From Actinostola sp. cb2023 (taxonomy: Eukaryota; Cnidaria; Anthozoa; Actiniaria; Actinostolidae): 64,000 nt of DNA. Position 1 is the first letter of the stretch. Each line of letters opens with the position of its first letter. A model generated the notes under the pieces. The model was not told the DNA's origin, did not search any database, and was given only the letters and a program-made list of their open reading frames with translations. This document shows, piece after piece, positions 1-11,813 of this stretch. The stretch is taken from NCBI GenBank assembly GCA_033675265.1, contig JAUJYZ010000658.1, positions 294,778 through 358,777 on the forward strand, written 5' to 3'. Position numbers and translations under genes: made by a program.

Positions 1-194
1 ACAAATGCTTCTCATGCTTTTCGTCCGAAATCTAGTTTATTCGAACTGACGCAAAAATTGAAGACGTATAGTTGTTGTTAACCCCGCACTCTATGCTATT
101 CCTCAGGGGCGACCGTTAATGATAAGGTCAACTCCCTACGCGCGACTCCGTGTCTAGTTTATCCCAGGAGTTTAGCGATATATCTATGCCGGTA

Positions 195-459
195 TATAGC
201 TAATTGCATAATCGTTGTCGGGTTGAAAATCATGAAAGCTATGACCAAAAGGAATTCTAATAACACCGTCAAATGATCCTCCTTTTTATCCAGACTTATA
301 GGATCTTAGTTAAATAGCTCATATACCTTCATAACTACGAGAACATTGAATATATCTGTATGTAATGCAGGTCATGAACTGATTTCCCATCCATCCTTGC
401 GGTCTTAGCTTCTATGATTTATGATTTTCAACCCGACAACGATTATGCAATTAGCTTAT
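195..459. repeat. Inverted repeat pair, possible MITE
   Basis: About 39 bp at 195-233 reappear inverted at 421-459 (shared core CGTTGTCGGGTTGAAAATC), enclosing about 190 bp. The arms are nearly identical. No coding capacity is seen inside. A small non-autonomous hairpin element is the simplest reading. The rest of 1-1030 shows no gene I can support. Confidence 0.6.
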
Positions 460-1035
460 ATAGCATCATCCGTACTAACCACAAGACCGGCCGTAGAGCA
501 ATAAATACTTTAACCTCACGATCCTGTCTTTACCGAAGATTAATTGTGAGGTTAATTATAATACTCGAGTAGGTGGCAGCTTGGAACAGGTAGTTAAAAT
601 ATACAAGGTCCACTACCTTAATTGTACTGGAGAATTCGAACTGACATATTGTTTAGTTTTAAACTGTACAGACTTGATATTTCCAAATACTTATCTCCTT
701 ATGGACACTCAGTACTACTGATCGGCCTGCAGTGATTGTAAGGATCTACCGTTATGGATCGATTCCTGCTTCAACCGTGCCAGTGGATTCTTTTCCTCAG
801 TAATTTAAGAAATTTAGTTCAATAGAACTTCTTTTTAGGAAACATCATTTCATGTTCTGGTCCTTGCGGAGCGTGCTTATGCACGTGCGTCACGCCCTTT
901 CACACGACTAAAGCTTCTTATAATACTGCGCGCTGGTGAACTGACTAGACTTAAGGTAGCTGAACAAAATAGACAATTAGATGGCACAGACATGTCGAAG
1001 AGAATGAATGCATGGATTTTCTCAATAAGAAATTC

Positions 1036-1037
<2 letters not shown>

Positions 1038-1086
<49 letters not shown>

Positions 1087-1380
1087 TAGTAATAACCATA
1101 ATAATAGCAATAATATTAATAATAATAATAATAGTAATAATAATAATAATAACTTTATTCCTCAAAACAAATTACAAATAAGAGATAGAAAAATAGATAA
1201 AAATCCTTATTTACAAAATTATATATAATAATAATATTAGTAATAATAATAATAATAATAGTAATAATAATAATAATAGTAATAATAATAATAATAATAG
1301 TAATAATAATAATAATAACACGCAACAATAATAATAATAGTAATAATAATAATAATAATAGTAATAATAATAATAATAGT
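1038..1380. repeat. AAT trinucleotide microsatellite
   Basis: Two runs of AAT/AAC-rich triplets (about 1038-1155 and 1228-1380) are separated by about 75 bp of A-rich sequence. Poly-Asn or poly-Leu frames through it are low-complexity artefacts. Confidence 0.9.
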
Positions 1381-2982
1381 CGCGACAACTACAGCAATGA
1401 AAGATGTCCCAACTTGTCCCTCCTTTTCACATTTCTGCAACAGTGTCACACAGTGAACCGGTTGTCAAAAACAGTATGATCACAACACGTGTTCCTCTAC
1501 TACAATGCACGCAATATTGCACGAGCATTCAAGATCACTTTATAAGCACAACTGTAAGCACACACGAGTATTTTCAGAGTAGAATTGTTACACTTTTGAT
1601 GGTGTTCAAGCAGCGCCTGTTCATTGTCGTTCAACGGCCAATGCATAGACATCTCATCTACGGTTATGTGAAACATGAGATAATGATGGCTGACGTATAC
1701 TCACCCCGTCTACCTTGTGAATGGAAATGGCTTTCCGGGTCACTCGTTTCGTCTCGATGTCTCACTCTTCAAAAGTTGTCAGCTCTCATCATCACTATGA
1801 CTGAGCAAAGACGCAACACTGTAGTAGTTAGATGCCTTAATACGGCGTGTCTCAAAAGCCTATAAAATCGTGCACATTTCTTCAAGGTTTAGAAGTTTAC
1901 TCAGAGGGAGAGGAACGGTGGTCAGGGTCGCATCGCGTTAGTGGAATGAATACTCCAAGCTGTTATATATAGACAGCTACATGAAGAAACAGCAAGTAGG
2001 TAGAAGCTATATATGTCACAGAGAAAAATCACCTGATATAAGATCTGTTTTCCACAACTGTGCAATTCTAAAAGCATTCTGATATTGTGGCCGAAACCCC
2101 CGAAAACCTTTTCCTGTTCATGGTTTGAATTTGTACATAATTGTTGTTGTTTTAACTAAGTTATGTACAATTACTTTTTAAAATAGCACATTCATTATAA
2201 GACAGATAGGTTTATTATGTAGTATAATCCTTAATTGGCCTGGTTGTCAATATCGACGTAAGCATAAGAAAGTGTGTCATGTGAAAACGGGCCCGCGACG
2301 CAAACGTATTATTAGCGCAGACACAAGAAAATGGAAAACGTTTATCCCTATGCTTGCGTCAGACCCGTTTTCACAGTGACATAATAACGACCCCAGGAAT
2401 AACGTCTCTTGTGCTTGCACTTATGATTAATTGCATGTCTATTGAAATCCAGGCTTAAGTCTTCAGGCTGAATTACAAATATGTCAGCGAACACCGGTAG
2501 AATCTGATCGTTAATTAATTACGAAGCGTTCCTACCGAACCTACAACTCGGATAAGCACGTTGATTGAATCCTAAATATTTCTGCCAGACTGGAAAGAAT
2601 TTGAAGCATGGCATTTGAGAATTGTCATTTATAAAGGTTTAAAAAACTCTATGTTGATCTACGTACACAAGTAGAGTATTTCATGATGATTGCGGTTTTA
2701 TATGTACACATGTAAGCCCTAGCGTGTAGGGCGTGAGCGTAGATCTAGCACTTTGTATTTACACAAGAGGAAGATCCAAAGATAGCACGAAGTTCAAAAG
2801 CCAAATATGTTCTATACCGTCTTTGTTGCTTGTTTTTTCATGCGTTATTGCAGATACACATTATGTCATCAGAAAGCTAGACCTCCCACAAAAACAACAT
2901 TATTGTAAGTAGTAGCGACGAAACACGTGCACATGTAAGCATTCTGCACAAGCAAACGAAAATGAAAAAAAGTGCTCCTTGT

Positions 2983-3570
2983 CGGCTTGTGCTTATGTTT
3001 GCGTCGAGCCCGCGTTTTCACTGTGAAATAACGCCTCTTGTTCTTGTGCTTATTGCGTCAGGCCCGTTTTCACAGTGAAATTACACCTCTTCTGCTTGTG
3101 CTTCTGCTTGCGTCAGGCCCGTTTTCACAGTGAAATAAGGTCTCTTGTGCTTGCGTTTATGCTTGCGTCAGGCACATTTTCACAGTGACATAAGGCCTCT
3201 TGTGCTTATGCTTGCGTCAGGCCCGTTTTCACAGTGAAATTACACCTCTTCTGCTTGTGCTTATGCTTGCGTTAGGCCCGTTTTCACAGCGAAATAACGC
3301 CTCTTGTGCTTATGCTTGCGTCAGGCCCGTTTTCACAGTGAAATAACGCCTCTTGTGCTTATGCTTGCGTCAGGCCCGTTTTCACAGCGAAATAACGCCT
3401 CTTGTGCTTATGCTTGCGTCAGGCCCGTTTTCACAGTGAAATAACGCCTCTTGTGCTTATGCTTGCGTCAGGCCCGTTTTCACAGCGAAATAACGCCTCT
3501 TGTGCTTATGCTTGCGTCAGGCTCGTTTTCACAGTGGCATATTAAACGCCTCTAGTGCTTGTGCTTGTTG
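2983..3570. repeat. 49-bp tandem array
   Basis: About 11 copies of a roughly 49-bp unit. The core reads GCGTCAGGCCCGTTTTCACA, followed by GTGAAATAACGCCTCTTGTG and CTTATGCTT. Diverged single copies lie upstream (2271-2400) and downstream (5470-5515), so the unit is also dispersed. No gene is recognised in 1390-4775. A 153-codon open frame at 1404-1865 has no recognisable family. Confidence 0.85.
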
Positions 3571-4785
3571 CTATAGAGTGGAAATTACCTCTTGATTTTA
3601 ATAGTCGTAAGAGGTCACAGATTCAGATTTAAGCAGCTTTGCTACAAAACCATTATTCACTTCAGCGAGGTGCCCGCCGGTCAGCATGCAGCGATGTGCG
3701 CACAGACATGAAACTGTCTGAAATGTTGCTAATGGAGAAGCTGCTGAGTTCGGAGTTGACCTTGAGTGCGAGCCCGCTATAGTGGATATAATACGTGTCG
3801 AAATTATACAAACATCTGCTGTTGAGAAATAACACAGATATCCCCCGCCCAATGACGTCAAAAGGTCAATACCATGTATTACAAAACTATTAATAATCAA
3901 ATAGCGCACTTGTATTGATAAAGGTGGATTTGTATATAGGGGTATTTTAATCCTACGAGTGAGGGAGAGCACGTCGGTTGAAGAGAATTTGAGGTGGTAT
4001 TTCAAAGATCTGATTTACTCGATATTGCGTATTAGAAGAGACTTTTGAGTTTACTTTGATCTCTGTTGCATTCGGTATTCTCTAAGGACTATCCATAGCT
4101 TCTTATTGTAACTACATTTTTTCGTGTTCTTCCCTTTAAAAAACTGGTTCTTATCAGTTGTCATTTTCAGTTTGACTTAATAATGACGTTAAGTAAGCGT
4201 CGAAACGTCGTCGCTTTCAACTTTACTAGATTTTTTCTCTCAAAAGATTTTATTAGCGTTAATTTTTAGCATCAAAGTTTACTAAAAATTATTATTTATT
4301 TATTTTAAATGTTTTTTTGAACAAACTGAGCGGGATGTTTTTTGACATGCCGTGCAAAAATGACACTAAGTTCTCGCATTTTGTCTGTGGAATCTGTTTA
4401 GAAAGGACGCCCGCCAGGAATGTACGACGAATGATTGCGAAAACCGCACCTTCGTTTGACGTTCTATTTTAGTCAGACGTGTCGTTCGTATCCTGTAGGT
4501 GAAAACTCACATATCAGTTCGAAATTGAAACACCCGGCTATAAAGATCAATATTGAAAAGATCACGTCGAAAAATCTTTCGATTGGTGTAGTTTTGGACG
4601 ACTTTGGGCGACACAAGGCGATGTTAGGCGACGTACATTCGGCGACCAGAATAGCCCTCCATATCACACGATAACTCTTCAAGGCTGTAATGGCCCTAGA
4701 CAACCTACAGTTAGAACATAAACACTCTCTAGAGAAGCAAATGAGTGACGCGTACGTTTGTGGTTGAATTTTCAGAGCTGAAATC

Positions 4786-4876
4786 ATGAGAAGACGAAGA
4801 GCGTCTCATCAACAAGGATCAGCGTTAAAACCACTTCGAGTGGTTCTTTTAGGAAAAGATGGCGTCGGGAAATCTG
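4786..4876 (+). CDS. RERG-like exon 1 (P-loop)
   Basis: Encodes 30 residues, including the P-loop lysine and serine, and ends in phase 1 at AAATCTG|GTAAGT. The first 18 residues form an Arg/Gln/Ser-rich leader before beta-1 (LRVVLLG). Confidence 0.8.
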
Positions 4877-7800
4877 GTAAGTTAGCCGTCTCCTTCGAGT
4901 AAAAAATGGGCGAAAAACGTCAATTGTTTGTTTACAAATAGAACAGTTTTGAGTTGTGTAGACATCGCTGTACTCGATCCCACACTGACTCGAGGCTTAC
5001 CCTTGAGCAGTGCGTCTGCAGTGTGACATTAGAGCGGTATCTCAGTGAATAATCGACACTGACTCGAGGCTAACCCTGAGCAGTGCGTCTGCTGTGTGAC
5101 ATTACAGCGGTATCTCAGTGAATAATTGACACTGACTCGAGGCTAACCCTGAGCTGTGTGACATTACAGCGGTATCTCAGTGGGAACTCAAAACCCGTCC
5201 ATTCATGACGCTCAAGGGAAAGTATTGCAGCATAATGAAGTTGTAAAAAATGAAGTCTGTGTCGACGTTAACTACGTGCAGATTGTAAGAGAATTCGTGG
5301 CCTTGATGTTAACAGATAAGTGTCGATGTTAACAAAATGACCTTTGCCACAACGAAATAACTGCCAATGAACTTCGTGCAGTAATTCCTTCACGCCGGGC
5401 TCAATTCCGTTTCTGTAAAGTCTGGTTTTGTGTTACACTAGCAGCGCAAGTACAAGCATTTTCGATTCTTGCGTTTATGCCTATGCTTGTGTCACGCGTT
5501 TTCATAGTGAAACAAGATGCTCTACAGTGGCGGATCCAGGATTTCAAAAAGGGGGGTTCCAGAAACGCTACAGTTCCTGCATTTTAAAGAAAACCCATAA
5601 TTTCAACTTCAATCTACTTCAGTAGTAAATATCATGATCGGCTATTCCACTGGGCATTCACTCAGTGGGCTTGAGCAATGAGCCTTTTGTTTCCTCAGCG
5701 GCACAGAGCGCATGCGCCTTGGTATTCAGTTGGTGATTTGTGACCATATAAAGAAAAAGAAAGCCCATTTTTCAACTCGGCGTGACACAGGCAGCCCACC
5801 AAGTAATAACGCATTGCGCACCAGTGGCTATGCTTGCATCGCTAGTGAAAACCAGGCTTGAGAGCCAGTTAGCTCAGCTACGTTCATATTAGGGCCATTT
5901 ATACGAGCGAAAATAGGACGCGTCTTATCTAAGACGCGTTTTAAATAAGACGCGAACTATCCGTACAAACGGCACTTTTTGTCGTATTCTTAATTAAGAC
6001 GCGACTTACCGAAGAACAGCGTTTTGAGCTGTTCTTATTTTGTTCGCGACTTAATTAAGAACACGACAAAAAGTGCCATTTTTACGGATAGTTCGCGTCT
6101 TATTTAAGACGCGTCCTATTTTCGCTCGTATAAATGGCCCTATTGTGTGATTGTTTTACGTGTTCCCAGTTTTTTGACACCTTCAATCATACTTGAGTTT
6201 GTATCTTTTACAGCTTTGACAGTTCGCTTCATGACACGCCGATTCATTGGAGAATACGACCGTACGCTAGGTGAGTGCATTTTGTTAAAAATATAAGGAT
6301 ATGATGTGTGCGTCTTTTTGATGCGCGCGCAGAGCTGGCACTGGTTGTTCAAAGCCAGCTGGATAGCGCTATCCATTGGATACTGATCCTTATCCAGTGG
6401 ATAAATATAGTGGACAACACCATCGATGTATGTACTGGATAGGGATTTAACCAACGCGTAGAGAAACGGGTAGTGCTATCCAGCCTTTGAACAACCGGAG
6501 CCACAGGGAGCCCAATATTATTGCAGGTCTCTACCACAGGGAGCCCAATATTATTGCGCGCACTCGACCACAGGAAGCCCATGAAAAAGAAACACAGCTT
6601 CTATAAGCCAGTTCGGAGTTTAAGAATAAGGTTCAGTGCGCATGCGGTTTTATCCCGATTATATCATCTTCTTTTGTTATTTAAAAATAACACAAACGTT
6701 AACAGAAGAAAGTGATAAATTCGGGATAAAATTGCATGCGCACTGAACCTTATTCTTAAACTCTGAATTGAGTTGACTCTGTCTACTGTGGAAGGGCTTT
6801 TTGAGTCTTTCAAAGACACGTGCAAATAAACAAGTCAAGCACGTGGATTAATTCCATGTTGTTCACAATGATTCAGAATCCACATATCGTCATATGCTAC
6901 AGATTGAAAACGAGGACGTGCTTGTGGACATCATGGACACAGCTGGAGAGGTAATACATGTCGACTAACTAACCGGTAAATCCATGGATGGGACTGGTCA
7001 CGTGACGATGAATGCATGGATAATTAGTTAGTTAATTTGAATGGATGGATGGGATGACTGGACAATGAATAATGGCTGGGATGAATGGAAGGATGGATGG
7101 ATGGATGGTTGGGTAGATAGACGGTTGGAGAGGTAAAACTTAACTAACGTAATTCCATGGATGGGACTGGTCACGTGACGATGATGCGATGGATGATTAG
7201 TTAGTTAACTTGTGTGGATGGATGGGATGACTGGACAATGAATAATGGCTGGGATGAATGGAGGGATGAATGGATGAATGGGTAGATAGACGCTTTGATG
7301 GATGCAAGGTAATTGACGGAAAGAGGGAGTAGTTGCATGATGGTAGGCCCTGCATTAGAAATATCGCAGTCCCATAATTACACAGGTCAATATAGAGACA
7401 TTTGGTAGCATATTATAAATAAGTAACGTGTAAGTTGGAGAGCGGCAAAAGCAAATAAACTAATTGGATAAACAAATTGGATATTCAATTAAAATCCTCA
7501 AATCTGATTGGCTTATCGAGGTTTTCCGCCAAAAACCACCCCATAAAAACTGTTTTATGAATATTTTATTTCACGAGTGGGTCCCAGTCTTAAATGCCTT
7601 TGTCTTGGCCAAATTATTCGAAATTCTACCGTGGGACTGGTGAAAAGTGACTGCTCCTAGTCCATTCTCGTACCCAGAGCCCGCTCGTCATTTGGTTTGT
7701 CGCTGGCTCTGGGAAACCCTGTTGCTCGGTCGTCAAATTTTGACGACCAAGTCGTCAGAGCGCATGCTCATACTAAAGACCGCTGAGAGCGGGTACTGTG

Positions 7801-10800
7801 GAAGAGTCTACTGGCTACGTAGTATTTACGTTGGTTTGAATATTCATATGTAACAAGTACACAAGTTTGTACATTTATCTTCGTGTAGCCGTTTAAAATC
7901 CCTTCGACGTTCATCACCGGTTCTTCTCTGGCTCTGTTGCGGTAAAGGCCGGACGATAAATACATGTTCTAATATATCTTGCATGTGAACCTTCCTGTCT
8001 TCCGCTTTGTTATTGAAATATTCCTTTGAATACTCAAAGCGAGTACGATCGATTGTGTCTGTAGCCGTTACTTTACTTTTATAATTTATGTATTGTTAGA
8101 TCGCCCTTTACGAATTCAGATCAATTTATGTCTACACAGTCACTCTCATTTCCATAGCTTTATAATTCAATAACGGAATACCATTGTATGAAAATACAAC
8201 CGTCGCTGTCATTCCTTTCGTTCGCCTTGCAAGTTTGAATCTTTGTTGATCTCATGAACCAATCAAATACGATCAGTCATTGTTGATTTCATCAGCCAAT
8301 GAAATTCGCTAAAATTTCAGGGATTCCCAGAGCCAGCGACAAACCAAATGACGAGCGGGCTCTGGGTACGAGAATGGCTCCTAGTCACGTTGTGAGTTGA
8401 CGCCATATTGCATTTTTGTTGTCGCGATGCGTCATCTTCCGAATTTATTGGTGTTTTGTGCCTTTGTATCACTGCATGGCTTTTACTAGTAGCTGCTTTT
8501 GCCCAAAACACAAGGACTGGGGCTTCGAAGAACGTCATAAACCCTACTATGTTTGATTCACACGCTGTGTGGGGAGATTTTGTTGTCATTGTGTGACTGA
8601 TGGATATAGACTGGGATATAGAAGAAGGCGCGCTCACGAAAACATTTCCCGACACATGTATTCAGTCAATAGAATTGAATGACTGTGATTTATCTGTGTG
8701 ATAGCAATAATTTATGGGGCTAAATCATCCTTCCTTGCAGTCGGCATCTGAGTTTATATACTGTATGACGAAGGACGCAGCTCAACGGGAGCTCAACGTG
8801 GCCCGTATTCGAAGGCATATAACGCACCATATACAACCCATGTTTGACCACGTAGCACAACTCAGATCGAAATATTGTTATGGATCCGTTTTTATTGAGG
8901 GAAGAAAACCGGACCACACGTCGAAAAACCCTCGAAGCAAGAACGAACATGAAGCGCTCGGTCAGAGAATGTCAACTAGCTGTCAACGCAGGCTATAAAG
9001 GTCATTTTGTAAGGCTTTGACATCGAAGTTCAGCAGAAATTGACTATATGATGCACTATCTATGATGCACTGTGTCTTCGAGTAGTGAATTATATAATAT
9101 CGATCAAGAGATTAAATGATATAATAATATCGGCACTGTTTGAATTTCGTACTAACAAGTATTTCAGTATTTTCTTGTTTTGGCTCTACTAGTCTTCTAC
9201 TCAAATCACTTGCAACATTTACTATGATGTATACTGAGTGTTTGGCGTGGTGTTTCGTGTGAGATGGTGCTGCGCATCTCTGCTTTTGTACACAAAATTG
9301 CGTCCTTTGTATCCATGCTTTCCTGTTCATTATTATTTCCGACCGCCGGGCTGTCAGTCTTGGCATAAAAAGTCGCCTCGTATTACGTCTTCAAAGTGGC
9401 AACTGAGCGCTAATCAACAAAACTCACAAAGTTCTAACGGAGTCCCACGGTCAATTTTTTTAGAACTCAAGTAGTCATTTTGTTATGCCATTTCCCAGGC
9501 ACTTGCGAACATTATTGCTGTAAATCCGTGTGGTTAAAATGTTATTTAATTCTAAAGTTTGAATTTGGCGCTTTTGCCCTTCTGGACCAATAGTATTGCG
9601 TGTTTTAATCAGATTATCTAGCGTCTTGGGATTACAAAAAACGGTCGTTCTTGCCGCGGCCCTATTGATCTCTCCCTAGTTCTTACACGGACCATTACTT
9701 AAACGAGTAGCTTTACATTCGGCCGCCATTTCAACGCTTTCAGTTGACTAAATATTTCTTTGGAAAACATTAGTATTTTCCATTTATTTTCGCAACTTTT
9801 TCGTGCGAAGCATCGATAAAGCGACACCTGGCCATTTTAGTAGATCACTTTTCTTTTATATTCACTGCGCGGTGACTATTGCAACATATGACGTAATTAT
9901 TGACCAATCAGAGCGCATATCTCTATATTCACCGCGCGGTGACTATTGCAGCATATGACGTAATTATTGACCAATCTATAGAGCGCATATCTCTATATTC
10001 ACCGCGCAGTGACTATTGCAACATATGACGTAATTATTGACCAATCAGAGCGCATATCTCTATATTCACCGCGCGGTGACTATTGCAACATATGACGTAA
10101 TTATTGACCAATCTATAGAGCGCATATCTCTATATTCACCGCGCGGTGACTATTGCAACATATGACGTAATTATTGACCAATCAGAGCGCGTATCTCTAT
10201 ATTCACCGCGCGGTGACTATTGCAACATATGACGTAATTATTGACCAATCAGAGCGCGCGTATCTATTGTAATTATCCTAATTAAAGTTGATGTGTTTTA
10301 GAACACCGATGTCAAGATCAGACGTTCCACACGGCGCGGAGACTTATTCATAATTTTATATTCCATCGTTGATCGATCAAGTTTCGACGAGGCGCAGAGT
10401 ATCGCCAGGTACATCAAGGACCACAGGAGCGGAATCGAGTCGATGTCCATCGTCATTGTCGCAACGAAGAAGGATCTAGACCATCTTCGACGCGTTGATA
10501 TTGAGGAAGGCATCGCGTTCTCAAACGAACTGGACTGTACGTTTTACGAGGTATCGATATCTGAGGGGTATAACGAAGTACACGATCTATTAAAGGAACT
10601 GTTGAAACGAGTGTTAACGTATCGTGGCATGGACAAGAGAGAGACCCTTAAAATCCCTTCTCTCGGAATGAGGAGGTCTCCTTCTTTAGAAAAGAGGAAA
10701 AGGACACCTTCGTTTGAAAGGGTTGGCCTTAAAGGCCAGTTTGAAAAGAATGACTTGAATCCCACTTTCGAGGTGGGGTGTAAAACTAGCCCGGAGGTAC

Positions 10801-11300
10801 GACGCAAAGACTATGTCGACGGCCAACTGAAGCCTTCAAAGTCGCTTCGAGACTTGAGCGAAGAAAATAGTTCAAAACTTAAATTTATGTCCAAATGTAA
10901 TAGTCCCACGTCGCAAAGGAAGAAAAGTCCATTCTCTGTGGAGAAAGTCAAGGGCGTGGCCTCTACAAACAAGCTACCCAAACTCGACGAGGAAAACAAA
11001 ACGCCCAACCAAAAGATGTTTACACTGCAGCGGGTTAAGTCTGGAAATCCCTCGGGTCAGCGGGATTTAGCCTGTGGACGCGAGTCGATTGAACCGAACA
11101 ATAACGAGACTAAGAAACAAAATGGAGACAGAAACAGTGAGAAACCAAAGGGACCATTTTTACTTAATAAACTACACAGCGGTTCAACGGACAAGCTACG
11201 CGGGAGTTCGAGTGCTGACAGACCGACGACGTCATTTGGGAGAATGCGAGTCGGATTTGAAAGGACTTTCGGCCGCAAGAAAACGCTCTATAATCTGTAA
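4786..11300 (+). CDS. RERG/RASL12-like small GTPase, 4 exons
   Basis: CDS = join(4786-4876, 6214-6270, 6877-6950, 10302-11300), phases matching throughout, 406 aa. It is a Ras-superfamily GTPase closest to the RERG/RASL12 branch. Seen in the sequence: P-loop GKDGVGKS at residues 23-30; switch I EYDRTLESTYR at about 44-54; DTAGE at 70-74; TKKD at 129-132 as the guanine-specificity motif; a G domain ending near 182. A tail of about 220 residues follows, basic and rich in Ser-Pro/Thr-Pro (S200, T209, S237, S275, S283, T308), ending RKKTLYNL without a CAAX box, so prenylation is not expected. The residues matching Ras Gly12 and Gln61 are Asp25 and Glu74. RERG-type proteins lack classical prenylation and many vary at position 12. 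The start is the first ATG after an acceptor-like TTTTCAG (4769-4775), so a 5'UTR exon may lie upstream. The tail is much longer than in RERG (about 200 aa in total). Confidence 0.85.
4981..5180. repeat. Three-copy tandem repeat in RERG-like intron 1
   Basis: Three copies of roughly 60-75 bp beginning GACACTGACTCGAGGCTAAC and ending near GCGGTATCTCAGTGAATAA. The third copy lacks part of the middle. Confidence 0.75.
5521..5600. mobile_element. Fragment of a GTGGCGGATCCAGG-type element
   Basis: The string GTGGCGGATCCAGGATTT followed by a G-run resembles a terminus of common invertebrate DNA-transposon-derived repeats. Only one end is visible. A similar terminus (GGGGTGGATCTAGGGGAGGG) occurs at 13755-13795. 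Confidence 0.4.
5891..6141. mobile_element. 251-bp MITE with long terminal inverted repeats
   Basis: Starts AGGGCCATTTATACGAGCG and ends with its inverse CGCTCGTATAAATGGCCCT. The inverted repeats extend over 100 bp per side, including GACGCG motifs. It is flanked on both sides by ATT, a plausible 3-bp target duplication. It lies in RERG-like intron 1, about 70 bp before exon 2. Confidence 0.8.
6214..6270 (+). CDS. RERG-like exon 2 (alpha-1 and switch I)
   Basis: A 57-bp exon between TCTTTTACAG and GTGAGT. It encodes ALTVRFMTRRFIGEYDRTL, the canonical RERG-family helix 1 and switch I. Phase 1 in and phase 1 out. Confidence 0.8.
6501..6580. repeat. Three CCACAGG-AGCCCA repeat termini
   Basis: CCACAGGGAGCCCAATATTATTG occurs in two close copies (from 6501 and 6534), followed by CCACAGGAAGCCCATG (from 6568). 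The same terminus recurs at 13004, 30840-30896, 32604-32821, 33229 and 33441, which indicates a dispersed element family. Confidence 0.6.
6611..6769. mobile_element. About 159-bp MITE (hairpin)
   Basis: GAGTTTAAGAATAAGGTTCA, then GTGCGCATGC, is repeated inverted at the other end, and an inner pair (TTTATCCCGA / TCGGGATAAA) continues the hairpin. It lies in RERG-like intron 2. Confidence 0.75.
6877..6950 (+). CDS. RERG-like exon 3 (beta-2, beta-3, DTAG)
   Basis: A 74-bp exon between CAATGATTCAG and GTAATA. It encodes ESTYRHMLQIENEDV and then LVDIMDTAGE. It ends in phase 0 at the residue replacing the catalytic glutamine. Confidence 0.8.
6990..7310. repeat. GGAT-rich repeat, two imperfect blocks
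   Basis: Two related blocks of about 165 bp, each with ATGGATGGGACTGGTCACGT and then GGATGGATGGATG runs. They begin about 40 bp after the donor of RERG-like exon 3. Confidence 0.7.
7651..8391. mobile_element. About 740-bp TIR element in RERG-like intron 3
   Basis: The terminal inverted repeats are about 60 bp and include TTCTCGTACCCAGAGCCCGC, then TCGTCATTTGGTTTGTCGCT. The inverse ends at about 8391 with CTAG. No transposase-like frame is convincing inside. It is probably a non-autonomous DNA transposon. The stretch 8392-9860 contains no exon or element I can support. Confidence 0.75.
9861..10268. repeat. Six-copy 62/66-bp array with CCGCGCGG, TGACGTAA and CCAAT motifs
   Basis: Each unit holds a near-palindrome ATTCACCGCGCGGTGA, the string ATATGACGTAATTATTGACC and an ATTGACCAATC box. 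The 4-bp length difference is an alternating CTATAGAGCGC versus CAGAGCGC variant. The array ends about 35 bp before exon 4 of the RERG-like gene. TGACGTAA is a CRE/ATF-like half-palindrome and CCAAT is an NF-Y-type box. A regulatory role is inference only. Confidence 0.8.
10302..11300 (+). CDS. RERG-like exon 4 (rest of G domain plus tail)
   Basis: Starts after TGTGTTTTAG and encodes 332 residues plus stop. It begins with the switch II region (NTDVKIRR) and continues through LFIILYSIVDRSSFDEA, TKKDLDH and FYEVSIS (G5 region), then the basic tail. The tail is uniform in codon use with the G domain, so it looks like genuine coding sequence rather than read-through. Confidence 0.85.
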   Translation, partial: NTDVKIRRSTRRGDLFIILYSIVDRSSFDEAQSIARYIKDHRSGIESMSIVIVATKKDLDHLRRVDIEEGIAFSNELDCTFYEVSISEGYNEVHDLLKELLKRVLTYRGMDKRETLKIPSLGMRRSPSLEKRKRTPSFERVGLKGQFEKNDLNPTFEVGCKTSPEVRRKDYVDGQLKPSKSLRDLSEENSSKLKFMSKCNSPTSQRKKSPFSVEKVKGVASTNKLPKLDEENKTPNQKMFTLQRVKSGNPSGQRDLACGRESIEPNNNETKKQNGDRNSEKPKGPFLLNKLHSGSTDKLRGSSSADRPTTSFGRMRVGFERTFGRKKTLYNL

Positions 11301-11445
11301 AAATCTTGTATTCGTATCATTTTTGTATATATACAAAGGCACTGAAGACATAATATTATTATTATACGAACAACACAAAACCAACGTGCCTCAAAATCAT
11401 GGTTTACGATTACATCATCCACCGCGAAAAGAAAGGGGGAAAAAA

Positions 11446-11451
11446 AATAAA
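11446..11451 (+). promoter_or_regulatory. Candidate poly(A) signal AATAAA
   Basis: AATAAA lies in an A-rich stretch about 145 bp past the RERG-like stop codon and is the first such hexamer after it. The actual cleavage site cannot be seen. Confidence 0.4.
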
Positions 11452-11600
11452 AAATGGCGGCTGTAATTGTACCATGATCCTTTTCGAACCTAAACCAACA
11501 CCACTGAGATCTAGAATACAGCACGTTACATTTACAATTTTTGACGTTTACAACTCTATAAAGTTTCTACGAGGTATAGTGGTTTGTATATGCGCGAATG

Positions 11601-11813
11601 ATAGAGTCGTTTTCGTATGAGTGGGAAACCTACGGTACGGAGTTACGGTCACGGTACGGAATCGAACACATTGTATTCAACCAATCACAGCGCGCGAAAT
11701 CATTTCTCAACCATTCAGAATGCTTGGATACGGCATGATGATAGCGCGATACGGTCACTGGACGGCACGAACTGTACCGTAGCTACTTCCCACTCATACG
11801 AAAACGACTCTAT
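11601..11813. mobile_element. 213-bp MITE, copy 1
   Basis: Terminal inverted repeats ATAGAGTCGTTTTCGTATGA (start) and its inverse (end). The interior contains CCAATCACAG and TACGGTACGG motifs. A second copy of the family is at 14413-14614. Confidence 0.8.

Noticed and set aside
960..1060. Short plus-strand frame (VAEQNRQLDGTDMSKRMNAW) before the AAT repeat
   Set aside because: Looks somewhat protein-like but no family could be named and it runs straight into an AAT microsatellite.
1404..1865. 153-codon plus-strand open frame
   Set aside because: No recognisable domain, no splice or start context that supports it, and composition like flanking non-coding DNA.
8317..8998. Open frames of 62-112 codons in RERG-like intron 3
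   Set aside because: Overlap on both strands, partly inside a TIR element, no motifs of a transposase or other family.
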